64,000 nt of DNA from an uncultured Clostridia bacterium (GTDB taxonomy: Bacteria > Bacillota > Clostridia > Lachnospirales > Anaerotignaceae). The stretch is from the NCBI GenBank assembly GCA_944384265.1, contig CALWSR010000006.1, positions 38,185 to 102,184 of the forward strand, given 5' to 3'. Positions within the stretch are counted from its first letter, which is position 1; the number at the start of each line of letters is the position of its first letter. Position numbers and translations under genes: made by a program. Below are positions 52,686-61,120 of the stretch, one piece after another. The notes beneath the pieces are model-generated. The model was not told where the DNA came from, searched no databases, and was given only the letters and a program-made list of their open reading frames with translations.

Positions 52686-53552
52686 ATGGCAAAGAAAAAA
52701 TCAATTTTGGACCTTTACAAAATGAAAGAAGCAGGAGAAAAAGCCGCTTGGATTGTTCTGTATGACAGCTGCTATGCCTCCTATGCTGAAGAAGCCGGAC
52801 TGGATATGATTCTTTGCGGCGATTCTATGGGAATGATTGTCTATGGATACGACGGCACTGTTCCTGTAACCATGGACATGAGCATTGCCCATTGCCAAGG
52901 CGTGCGCAGAGGCGCCCCTAACACCTATTTGATTGGCGATTTGCCCTTTGGCAGTTATCACACCAGCACAGAGGATGCCATAAAAAATGCCATCCGTTTT
53001 TATAAAGAGGCCGATGTGGATGCAGTCAAGCTGGAGGGCGGTGTTGCCGTAGCAGATAAAATTAAGGCAATCACACAGGCCGGCATGGTTGTTTTTGGCC
53101 ACATTGGCCTGACACCTCAAAGCTCTGCCTCTATGGGGGGATTTAAAGCACAGGGCAGAACAGTGGAAAGCGCAAGGGCAGTGATTGAAGATGCCATTGC
53201 TGTTTATAAAGCAGGCGCAAAAGTATTGCTTTTGGAGGGTGTGCCGGAAGAGGTTTGTGCCTATGTGCATAAAATGCTCCCCATTCCCGTTTATGGCATT
53301 GGCGCAGGCATACAATGCGATGGTCAGGTGATTTTGGCCGCCGACTCCCTGGGAATGTACAAAAATTTCACACCAAAATTTGCCAAAAAATATGTTGACA
53401 TTGCCGCATTGGCAACACAGGGTATGAAAGAATATGTAAAAGAAGTAAAAGAAAATGTTTTTCCCTCTCCTGAGCATAAATATAAAATTTCCGGAGAAAA
53501 AGAGGCCTTTGATAAGCTCTTTACAGAAATGGAAAAATATTTTGAAAAATGA
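52686..53552 (+). CDS. panB: 3-methyl-2-oxobutanoate hydroxymethyltransferase (PanB) family protein
   Basis: A 288-residue TIM-barrel enzyme of the PanB group. True PanB makes ketopantoate from alpha-ketoisovalerate and methylene-tetrahydrofolate. Landmarks are LYDSCYASYAEEAGLDMILC, GDSMGMIVYGYDGTVPVTMD, GDLPFGSYHTSTEDA, AVKLEGGVAVADKIKA, GHIGLTPQSSASMGGFKAQG and GIGAGIQCDGQVILA. Metal-binding Asp residues appear kept. panC and panD are absent, and neighbours are aminotransferases and hydrolases, so a related catabolic reaction is possible. It lies only 45 bases after the reverse transcriptase with its own AAGGAAGGGG. Confidence 0.85.
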   Translation: MAKKKSILDLYKMKEAGEKAAWIVLYDSCYASYAEEAGLDMILCGDSMGMIVYGYDGTVPVTMDMSIAHCQGVRRGAPNTYLIGDLPFGSYHTSTEDAIKNAIRFYKEADVDAVKLEGGVAVADKIKAITQAGMVVFGHIGLTPQSSASMGGFKAQGRTVESARAVIEDAIAVYKAGAKVLLLEGVPEEVCAYVHKMLPIPVYGIGAGIQCDGQVILAADSLGMYKNFTPKFAKKYVDIAALATQGMKEYVKEVKENVFPSPEHKYKISGEKEAFDKLFTEMEKYFEK

Positions 53553-53641
53553 TAGCTGCGCTTTATGGCGATAAAAAATAATATGGTATTGTAAATAAAA
53601 ATTTTAAAAATGTGCCAAGAGGATTGATGCCATTTTATTGC

Positions 53642-53765
53642 AAAAAAGCAGCCAAACAGCTTAGGGTGTTTTCCCTTTTGCAGTCATAAAAGTGTGGAAA
53701 ACCACAGCACTGATTTTGCCATGCTTCATCACTTTTTCTTTCCTATGAAAGCAACAAAATCTATT
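53642..53765 (-). repeat. Dispersed repeat family, copy D
   Basis: Forward-strand blocks AAAAAAGCAGCCAAACAGCT TAGGG, CACTGATTTTG and CCTATGAAAGCAACAAAATC match copy C in order and spacing. As in copy C, the ribosome binding site of the next gene (AAAAGGGGG) follows within about 15 bases, so the element is the 5' leader of the aminotransferase gene. The rest of 53553-53787 is plain spacer. Confidence 0.65.
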
Positions 53766-53787
53766 TTTTTTAAAAGGGGGAATGGTT

Positions 53788-54990
53788 ATGCCAAAATATG
53801 CACAAAGAATGTACCATATGGAAGATACTGCAGTCATCATCAGAAATCTATTTCAAGCCATGTCTGATGGAGAAACCATATCCTTTGGAGGCGGCGCCCC
53901 TGCACAGGAAGGACTGCCCGTTGACATCGTCAGAGAAATTTGTACACAGGTGCTTACATGGGATAAAAGAGGGCCAGAGGCCCTGCAATATGGTTCTGTT
54001 TTAGGTGTGAAGGATTTGCGGGAGGCAGTGGTCCATTTTCTTTTAAATCCTAAAGGAATACAGGCATCCATAGATGAAATTTTGATTGTAAACGGCGGCT
54101 TGGAAACCATGAATCTGCTTTGTCAGCTTTACATCGACCCGGGAGATGTGATATTGGTAGAATCTCCCACATTTGTTCACTGTGTTGAAATTTTCAAAAT
54201 GTTTCAGGCAAAATGCATTGCTGTGGATTGTGATGAGCAAGGAATGGTGCTGGAGGATTTGGAAGAAAAAATACAAAAATATCATCCAAAATTTGTATAT
54301 GTCATTCCCACATTTCAAAATCCCACAGGCAAAACACTTCCCATACAGCGCAGAAAAAAATTGGCAGAGCTAGGCACACAATACGATGTCATCATTTTAG
54401 AGGACGACCCTTATCAAGAGCTTCGTTACAGTGGTGAGGCCCTTGCCCCCATTAAATATTTTGATAAAAGCGGTCACACTGTTTATGCAAACAGCTTTTC
54501 CAAAATTTTTTCTCCCGGAAGCAGACTGGGCTTTGTATATGCTTCTAAAGAAATCATTATGAAATTATTTGATGCCAAAACAGCTACAAACTCCCACACC
54601 TCTACATTGTCACAGGTCATTTGTGCAGAGTTTTTTAACAGAGGCTATTTTATACAGCATTTAAAAAAGATTTGTGAGATTCATAAGCAGCGCAGAGATG
54701 TTATGATACAATGCATTGACAAATATTTCCCACCCCAAACAAAAAGAGTTTTTCCCGACGGCGGTCTTTTTACATGGGTAGAGCTTCCCAAAAGCATAGA
54801 TACCAGCCGGCTTTTAAAAGAAGCAAATGAAAACAAAGTGCATTACATTGCAGGAGAAGGCTTTTTTGTAGAAGGAAAGGGAAAAGGGAAAAATTGTATG
54901 CGTATTAGCTTTGGAAATGTTACACCGGAAAAAATTGAAATCGGCATAAAACGGCTTGGAGATTTAATAAAATCCAAAATGTTAATATAG
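53788..54990 (+). CDS. PLP-dependent aminotransferase, class I/II (2-aminoadipate/MocR-like)
   Basis: A 400-residue fold-type I aminotransferase: ISFGGGAPAQEGLPVDIVRE, LQYGSVLGVKDLREAVVHFL, LIVNGGLETMNLLCQLYIDP GDVILVESPTF, YVIPTFQNPTGKTLPIQRRK, ILEDDPYQELRYSGE and the PLP Lys in ANSFSKIFSPGSRLGFVY. It lacks the N-terminal GntR domain of MocR regulators but is close to their catalytic half, like LysN-type 2-aminoadipate transaminases. AAGGGGG is 7 bases from the ATG at 53788; the ATG at 53782 is too near. The cyclase-family gene follows 23 bases later, so the two form an operon. Confidence 0.9.
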   Translation: MPKYAQRMYHMEDTAVIIRNLFQAMSDGETISFGGGAPAQEGLPVDIVREICTQVLTWDKRGPEALQYGSVLGVKDLREAVVHFLLNPKGIQASIDEILIVNGGLETMNLLCQLYIDPGDVILVESPTFVHCVEIFKMFQAKCIAVDCDEQGMVLEDLEEKIQKYHPKFVYVIPTFQNPTGKTLPIQRRKKLAELGTQYDVIILEDDPYQELRYSGEALAPIKYFDKSGHTVYANSFSKIFSPGSRLGFVYASKEIIMKLFDAKTATNSHTSTLSQVICAEFFNRGYFIQHLKKICEIHKQRRDVMIQCIDKYFPPQTKRVFPDGGLFTWVELPKSIDTSRLLKEANENKVHYIAGEGFFVEGKGKGKNCMRISFGNVTPEKIEIGIKRLGDLIKSKMLI

Positions 54991-55013
54991 CCAAAAAATA
55001 GGAGGGGTTTATC

Positions 55014-55745
55014 ATGAACAAAAACTTATGGACAGAACTGGAAAATTGGAAAAAACAATATGACTTTATTGACCTTTCTTATGAAGTCTCACCCCAAACA
55101 CCTCATTGGTCAGGCTTTCCTGCCATGTCCTCCAGCATAAAATTTGATTATCCCGATGGCTTTCGAGTGCATGAATTTACATTGGTCAGCCAATACGGCA
55201 CCCATGTGGATTCCCCTTTACATTTTGTGGAGGGAAAAAGAGGACTGCATGAAATTGCGCCCCAAGAAATGCTTCTTCCCCTTTGCGTTGTTGATATCAG
55301 TCAAAAAGTGAATGAAAATGTGGATTATGCCGTTACAAAAGCAGATATTCAGCAATGGGAGCAAACATATGGAGAGATTCCTGAAAATGCCTTTGTGGCT
55401 CTTCGCACCGACTGGTCTAAAAGAAGCGATTTGGATAACTGCGATGCACAAGGAAACAAGCACTATCCCGGCTGGAGCATAGATGCCCTGAAATATTTGG
55501 TAAAAGAGCGTCATATTTTGGCCATTGGACATGAAACCTCTGATACTGACGCACCGGCAGATTCCTCCAAGCATGGATACATTTGTGAATATTACATTTT
55601 AGAGCAAAACTGCTATCAAATTGAATTGATGCATAATTTACATAAATTGCCTCCCGTAGGCAGTGTCATTTTCTGCGGCTTTCCTAAAGTAAAGGATGCT
55701 GCCGGTTTTACAGCAAGATGCATTGCCATTTGTCCAAAGCAATGA
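55014..55745 (+). CDS. Cyclase-family (kynurenine formamidase-like) metal hydrolase
   Basis: A 243-residue protein of the KynB/cyclase fold (PF04199). YEVSPQTPHWSGFPAM is the N-terminal substrate region, SQYGTHVDSPLHFVEGKRGL carries the HxDxPxH zinc motif, and LAIGHETSDTDAPADSSKHG is the second conserved block. It includes VDISQKVNENVDYAVTKADI. Family members hydrolyse formyl-kynurenine, isatin or cyclic amides; the substrate here is unknown. It follows the aminotransferase gene in one transcript that ends at the terminator at 55763. Confidence 0.88.
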   Translation: MNKNLWTELENWKKQYDFIDLSYEVSPQTPHWSGFPAMSSSIKFDYPDGFRVHEFTLVSQYGTHVDSPLHFVEGKRGLHEIAPQEMLLPLCVVDISQKVNENVDYAVTKADIQQWEQTYGEIPENAFVALRTDWSKRSDLDNCDAQGNKHYPGWSIDALKYLVKERHILAIGHETSDTDAPADSSKHGYICEYYILEQNCYQIELMHNLHKLPPVGSVIFCGFPKVKDAAGFTARCIAICPKQ

Positions 55746-55762
55746 TTTTTTTATCCCCCTTG

Positions 55763-55787
55763 CCACCGGCCCAGCCGGTGGTTTTTT
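55763..55787 (+). terminator. Terminator after cyclase-family gene
   Basis: CCACCGGC, loop CCA, GCCGGTGG (55774-55781), then six T residues. Strong. Confidence 0.9.
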
Positions 55788-56590
55788 AAAAAAATGCTCT
55801 TTACTGTTTTCAAGCCTTCCCTTTTTATACTGCTCCTTTGTAAAAAATTTATTGTTTGCTTTTTCATTTTCAGCCATATACAATTTTTTATAAAAATTTT
55901 CATTTCTTTTTTAGACAACGACTGCTCCATTGCTCTGTTTTTTATGTATTATTTATCAAAAATCATTGCTGTATTTTTTTTAAAGCTTTTATTATTTTTT
56001 GCAAATCTCTTTCCATTCCATTGCTTTCATGTCGTTTTTGATTCTATTATAGAAAAAGCTATAAAGCTTTATTTTAACAGCCAAAACCATTCTCTTAAGC
56101 CAAAGCAAAGCAACAACTTTTAAATGTGCAATTCTCATTGTCAGAAAATTGAGTACATTTCCAACACTCCCAAAAGAAACATCCATTCTTTTGTTCCATT
56201 TCTATTTGCAATGCCATGCCGCTTTTTATGTCATCACACTTATTTTTGTATATTTGTATTCTCAAAATTCTGAGCCATTTCTATCCAAAATATACTATGC
56301 ATCTAAATCAGCATATAAAACAAAAAGCCTCCACCTATCCAGTGGTTTTATGCTCTTAGCTTTCTAACCGGTGGGCCAAATATATTTGTGTTATCCCCTC
56401 TTCAGTATTCCTTTCCTTCTTCTTTTTTCATTGATTTTTCTTCCACATTCTTCTCTGCTGTATGGATATCAAAATCCTCTATCTAAATACCTTTCAAATA
56501 CTTCTTAAGCTCCAATATGCCCAGTATTTTTTCATTCTATTTTTACAGCTGGCAGCCTTCGCATAAAACCACATCTCATGTTTTTATGAT
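55788..56590. other. Gene-free stretch
   Basis: About 800 A/T-rich bases. A segment at about 56040-56090 (AGAAAAAGCTATAAAGC, then ACAGCCAAAACCAT) weakly resembles the core of the dispersed repeat, perhaps a worn fifth copy. Short frames here show no protein character. Confidence 0.45.
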
Positions 56591-56592
56591 AC

Positions 56593-56628
56593 AAAAAAAG
56601 GATTGAAGCATTTTCAATCCCTTTTTTT
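56593..56628. terminator. Terminator of YkvI-like gene
   Basis: GGATTGAA (56600-56607) pairs with TTCAATCC (56613-56620), flanked by A-run and T-run that serve both strands. Confidence 0.75.
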
Positions 56629-56636
56629 ATTATGTA

Positions 56637-57758
56637 TTATTTTTTATGTTGTGTCATATCATTGATTTCATTGCCCACATCAGAAAGACTCCGTTTGTCC
56701 CCATAGGCACGATATGCAATAATCACCATCAATATAATGCCTACATACCCACTGTATGGATAAATGGTATTGACCAGTGTACGGAAATCTGTCATGCCTA
56801 ATACAAGGGCAACAGCAGACAACACAACCGTGATTAACACAAATTTTTTGGTTTTTTCTGCCGCCAATGCAGAGCTGACACTCCAAAGCAGTGGAACTGC
56901 CGTGGTATAGATACCACAAATGATAATAATAGAGAAAACAATACCCAATATAGGTGAAATTTTATCTGCCAATACCAGTGTAGGCACCTCTTTGGCCGCC
57001 ACTTCTGAAATGTTTACCAACAAACCTGTACTCATGCACAAAATTGCAAGACCTAAAAAAATACCGCCCAATGCGCCTCCTGCAAATGCCTCTTTTTTGC
57101 TGTTTGCACTGGCTCCAATACCAATCAGGAAAAAGAAAACAACAATGATGTTAAATCCTGGATACAATACACTGGATACAAACCAGTTGCTGCTTGCACG
57201 AACCATATCAATAGAAACAGCCGCTTGAGAAGCAGCAGATAAATTGCCCAAGCCTGCTATTGCACTGATTAAACCAATACCGATTGACATCGCAATAATC
57301 ACTGTACCCAGACAGCCCAATACATCTGTAATTTTGCTTAAGCCAAGCACCACTGTAAACAATGAAAGCAATATCATGCCAATACGGCCAATCATAGGGT
57401 CTAAGCCATAATATTCTGCCAATGTTGCCCCGGAGCCTGCAATCATGATAACAAAAACACCGAATAAAAATATTTGGAATATGATTTCAAAGAAAATACC
57501 CACTTTATGACCAAAATAATATTTTGTTGCCCAGCTGGCTATATTCAGCTTCATTTCATAGCCATGCTCCATAATCAATCCGCCTATCCATGCAAACAAT
57601 ATCATTGTGACAATGGCGCCGATAATACTGTATACACCATATCCCGTAAAAAACTGGAGTATTTCCTGGCCCGTTGCAAATCCGGAACCAATGGCACAGG
57701 CCACATAGGCACCGGCAAATTTAATGACATTTAAAGCACTGAAATTTTTTTCATTCAT
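56637..57758 (-). CDS. YkvI-family membrane transporter
   Basis: A 373-residue membrane protein with about ten helices. KFAGAYVACAIGSGFATGQE ILQFFTGYG is the conserved first-helix motif of YkvI, a distant relative of LeuT/APC transporters. Others are FGVFVIMIAGSGATLAEYYG and YPGFNIIVVFFFLIGIGASA. Members are thought to move amino acids or related solutes; no substrate can be read. It is divergent from the class III aminotransferase gene, so it may import the substrate of that enzyme. Confidence 0.85.
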   Translation of the reverse strand: MNEKNFSALNVIKFAGAYVACAIGSGFATGQEILQFFTGYGVYSIIGAIVTMILFAWIGGLIMEHGYEMKLNIASWATKYYFGHKVGIFFEIIFQIFLFGVFVIMIAGSGATLAEYYGLDPMIGRIGMILLSLFTVVLGLSKITDVLGCLGTVIIAMSIGIGLISAIAGLGNLSAASQAAVSIDMVRASSNWFVSSVLYPGFNIIVVFFFLIGIGASANSKKEAFAGGALGGIFLGLAILCMSTGLLVNISEVAAKEVPTLVLADKISPILGIVFSIIIICGIYTTAVPLLWSVSSALAAEKTKKFVLITVVLSAVALVLGMTDFRTLVNTIYPYSGYVGIILMVIIAYRAYGDKRSLSDVGNEINDMTQHKK

Positions 57759-58063
57759 ATCCTATTCTCCCTTCTTTTTTGTTCATTATCACCTATTTTA
57801 TGTTATAAAAAAGATAAATAATTAACGATATTTCATAATTATATACCAATCGTGAAAATGTGTAAATACTTTTTCAAAAAAACATCATAAAAATATCGTA
57901 TAAATTTATATATTTTATGCTTTTTGTACAACTTTTTATGATAATATGTGATGCAGCATCAATTTTTTTATTCATATGGTGTTTTTTTATCGACAAAACC
58001 ATAAAAAAATGATACCATAACAACAAGACAAAAAAATAACATATTGACAAGGAGTGATATAGC

Positions 58064-59404
58064 ATGAACACGCAAAAATGTACGGAATGGATAGAAAGAG
58101 ATAAAAAGGTTTTGGCACCGTCACAATGTCTTTCTTATTTCCCTCTTGTGGTAGCCGGAGGCAAGGGTTCTATCATATATGATGAAGACGGAAATGAATT
58201 CATTGATTTTTTAAGCTCCGCCTCCTCATTAAATTTAGGTTCCTGCAATGAGCAAATTACACAGGCCATTGAAAATCAGCTCAAAAAATGTACACAATAT
58301 ACCGCTGTATATACATACAACGCTCCCATGATTGCATATGCCGAAAAATTGGTTGATACCTTTCCCGGAAAAGCTGCTGCAAAAATTTTGTTTGGAAACT
58401 GCGGCTCCGATGCCAACGATGCAGCTGTAAAATTTTCCAGAGCCTATACAGGACGTACAAAAATCATTACCTTTATCAATGGCTATCATGGAAATACCTA
58501 TGGTGCTTCCTCCATGACCACTGTCACCACTCGTATGCGCAAAAAAATGGGTCCCTTTCTGCCTGAAATTTATCATTTTCCATTTTTTGGCGAAGATGTG
58601 CCGGATGATGTTTGTGAAAGAGATTGTTTAAAAGAAATGCAAAGAGCATTTGATACCTATCTGCCTGCGGAGGATGTGGCCGCAGTCATCATTGAGCCAA
58701 TACAAGGGGATGGCGGTTTGATACCGGCTCATGCTATTTTTATGAAAAAGCTTTATCAGCTATGTAAAGATAACGGCATTCTTTTTATATCCGAGGAGGT
58801 ACAGCAGGCGTTTTACCGTACAGGCAAAATGTATGGCATAGAGCATTATGATATCATACCCGATGGCATTATACTGGGCAAATCTGTGGGTGCCAGCTTA
58901 ACATTGGGCGCATTTATGGCCAGAGCAGAAATTATGGACACTTTGCCTGCACCTGCTCATCTTTTTACAATGGCCGGCAATGCCATTGCCTGTGCGGCGG
59001 GCAATGCGGCTTTGGATTATATGCATACAGACCAATTTCAATCCATATTGCATAAAAACTGCAGCATACTGCAAAAATGCCTTGCTCAGCTGAAAGCAAA
59101 ACATAGTGATATCATTCCAAAATACAATGGCATTGGCTTATCCTATGGCATCACCATTACCAAAAAAGACGAAAAGGGAAATGATATTGCCGATTTAGAC
59201 GGTACATTCAAAATATTATATCGTGCTTATGAAAAGGGACTGCTTATTATTTCCGTTGCAGGCAATGTTTTAAGAATACAGCCCCCATTAAACATTGACC
59301 ATGCATTGTTCCAAAAAGGATTTGATATATTGGACAAAGCCATAGAGGAGTATAAAGCCGGATTGATTCCTGACGAGGTTTTAAGCTTCCAAAACGGCTG
59401 GTAA
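58064..59404 (+). CDS. Class III aminotransferase
   Basis: A 446-residue PLP enzyme of the ornithine/4-aminobutyrate/diaminobutyrate group: IIYDEDGNEFIDFLSSASSL, KILFGNCGSDANDAAVKFSR, TFINGYHGNTYGASSMTTVT, AAVIIEPIQGDGGLIPAHAI and the PLP Lys in GIILGKSVGASLTLGAFMAR. In place of the common ADEVQ(T)G block it reads ISEEVQQAFYRTGK, with Glu where Asp usually contacts the cofactor ring; this is uncommon but conservative. AAGGAG precedes the ATG. It is divergent from YkvI and followed by a terminator and the broken hydrolase gene. Confidence 0.9.
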   Translation: MNTQKCTEWIERDKKVLAPSQCLSYFPLVVAGGKGSIIYDEDGNEFIDFLSSASSLNLGSCNEQITQAIENQLKKCTQYTAVYTYNAPMIAYAEKLVDTFPGKAAAKILFGNCGSDANDAAVKFSRAYTGRTKIITFINGYHGNTYGASSMTTVTTRMRKKMGPFLPEIYHFPFFGEDVPDDVCERDCLKEMQRAFDTYLPAEDVAAVIIEPIQGDGGLIPAHAIFMKKLYQLCKDNGILFISEEVQQAFYRTGKMYGIEHYDIIPDGIILGKSVGASLTLGAFMARAEIMDTLPAPAHLFTMAGNAIACAAGNAALDYMHTDQFQSILHKNCSILQKCLAQLKAKHSDIIPKYNGIGLSYGITITKKDEKGNDIADLDGTFKILYRAYEKGLLIISVAGNVLRIQPPLNIDHALFQKGFDILDKAIEEYKAGLIPDEVLSFQNGW

Positions 59405-59410
59405 AAGCAG

Positions 59411-59449
59411 CAGCAAAAAAGTCAGTATAACACTGGCTTTTTTTGCTGC
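59411..59449 (+). terminator. Terminator after class III aminotransferase
   Basis: CAGCAAAAAAGTCAGT (59411-59426) pairs with ACTGGCTTTTTTTGCTG (59432-59448); the T-rich half ends the transcript. Confidence 0.75.
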
Positions 59450-59603
59450 CAATTTCCACTTTTTGCTTTGGTATTTTGATTTTTAAAATAATTTTTTATC
59501 ACATAATATCAAAGCAATGGGATATCATAAAATCATTATGGAAGCTTTCTTTTCATGTCTTTATTTTTACAAAAATAACAGTAAAACAATGGAGGATTGT
59601 GTT

Positions 59604-60166
59604 ATGAACACAGAACAAAAAATTGCTTTGCTTGTCATTGATATCCAGCAGGAGGATTTTACTGAAATGAACGCCTCCAATATTCATCTGCCTCAATGGG
59701 ATTGCATACGCAATGCCAAAAGAGTGCTGGATATATTTCGAGCCAAAAAGCTGCCCATCATTCAAATCAAAGAAGTGCATAGAAAGCATTTTGTAGATTT
59801 TGGACGGGAGCTAGATGGGTCCGAAACCGTTCATTGCTTGGAAAATGACCCAAATACAGATTATGCCCGGCTCACTTATCCCATGGAAGGAGAATATCTT
59901 ATTACCAAAAGACGTTACAGCGCATTTTTTGGCACAGATTTAGAAAAGGGCTTCATGTAAATACACTGTATATGATTGGCGGGCTTACAGATGTTTGTAT
60001 CCATTATACAGCAGTGGACGCTCACCAACATGACTATTATATCAAGGTAGTGACGGATGCTGTTGCCGGCTCCTGCAAAGAAGCCCATTATGCCGCCTTA
60101 AATGCAATCAAATATATGCAAAAAAACGCATTGGTTACAACTGAAGAGGTGGAGAATCTGCTGTAA
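59604..60166 (+). pseudogene. Isochorismatase-family hydrolase, frameshifted
   Basis: Two frames make one isochorismatase-like protein of about 187 residues. Frame 1 (59604-59960) has ALLVIDIQQEDF with the catalytic Asp (residue 13), LPIIQIKEVHRK and LITKRRYSAFFGTD with the catalytic Lys, then stops after EKGFM. Frame 2 (to 60166) reads LHVNTLYMIGGLTDVCIHYT with the nucleophilic Cys, then AVDAHQHDYYIKVVTDAVAG. One extra base in the AAAAGGG run near 59946-59952 would restore the frame. GGAGGA lies before the ATG. Either the gene is newly broken, shifts by slippage on the run, or the read has an error. Substrate unknown. Confidence 0.8.
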
Positions 60167-60174
60167 ATCTCCTT

Positions 60175-60205
60175 AGAGATTGCTTTGAAGAGCAATCTCT
60201 TTTTG
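60175..60205 (+). terminator. Terminator after isochorismatase-like gene
   Basis: AGAGATTGCT (60175-60184) pairs with AGCAATCTCT (60191-60200), then TTTTT. Confidence 0.85.
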
Positions 60206-60945
60206 CTGTGTAAAACAATTTTGAAATTTATAAAATGATTCTTTTTTGAATGTCACTCATTTTTCTATGTTACTCTCTCCTTATCCCTTGCTTTCAAAAG
60301 CAGTATTTTATTTCACATCCTTTGACATTCCTGCTGTATTGTTGAGAGCCTTTTTCCTTTTTATTTCTTCGGCACAAAAAACAGCCCTCTTTCTCCCATT
60401 TTATACACTCTTTTCTATGCTCGTCCCATTTCCAAAACACAGTAAAATCAAGTATTCCATAGGCCGCAAATGCTTTTTTTTGGCTTATAGGAATTCCATT
60501 ATAGCTCTTCAATACAATAAAATGAGAAACATTTTTTTATATTCCCTTTTATACTATCCTTTGACTGCCTGTTTTTATGGTCCGCAAAAAACGGCTCCTT
60601 TTACAATACATATTTTCAAAAATCCCTTGATTGTCATGATACAGCCAAATGTAACGGAATCTCAGGCAGCATATGATTTGCACAATATTTTGCTTCTACC
60701 CTATTTATGCTCCATCCTTTTTTTTATATCCTCTTTTCATTTTTTATAAATTACTTGTATACGATTCGGTCCCAAAACAATAGGATATCTGCCGCTTCAT
60801 TCGCAATGTGATAAACTGCTTATGTCATTCATTGACAAAACCTGCTGCTTCTGTATTTTGCTTGCCAGACCAATTTTATGACAGCAGGAGAGCTGTTTTA
60901 TATACCAAAATATTTTTTGGGTTTTGTCATGCCTATTTGGCATAC
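60206..60945. other. Gene-free stretch
   Basis: About 740 bases, A/T-rich. A 167-codon TTG-started frame (60246-60749) has low-complexity hydrophobic content and no ribosome binding site, so I do not call it a gene. Confidence 0.5.
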
Positions 60946-60950
60946 AAAAA

Positions 60951-60991
60951 AATCTTCCTGTGGACGGCACTCCACAGGAAGATTCCTTTTT
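60951..60991. terminator. Bidirectional terminator of the Ig-like surface gene
   Basis: AATCTTCCTGTGGA (60951-60964), loop CGGCAC, TCCACAGGAAGATT (60971-60984), with T-rich ends on both strands; about 130 bases after the stop of the reverse-strand gene. Confidence 0.85.
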
Positions 60992-61120
60992 ATTATCATG
61001 CTACTTAAGGGGTAAGTAAAGCATTCTATTTTGTTTTTACCCAAAATATAGATAGCAAACAAATTGATTTCCAAAATATGTTATACATCTATATCATAAA
61101 TCATTTGCTTTGTACTAGAT

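Noticed and set aside
52701..53477. 258-codon reverse-strand frame
   Set aside because: Antisense shadow of the PanB-family gene with unlikely composition.
60246..60749. 167-codon forward frame
   Set aside because: TTG start, no ribosome binding site, low-complexity hydrophobic translation of A/T-rich spacer.
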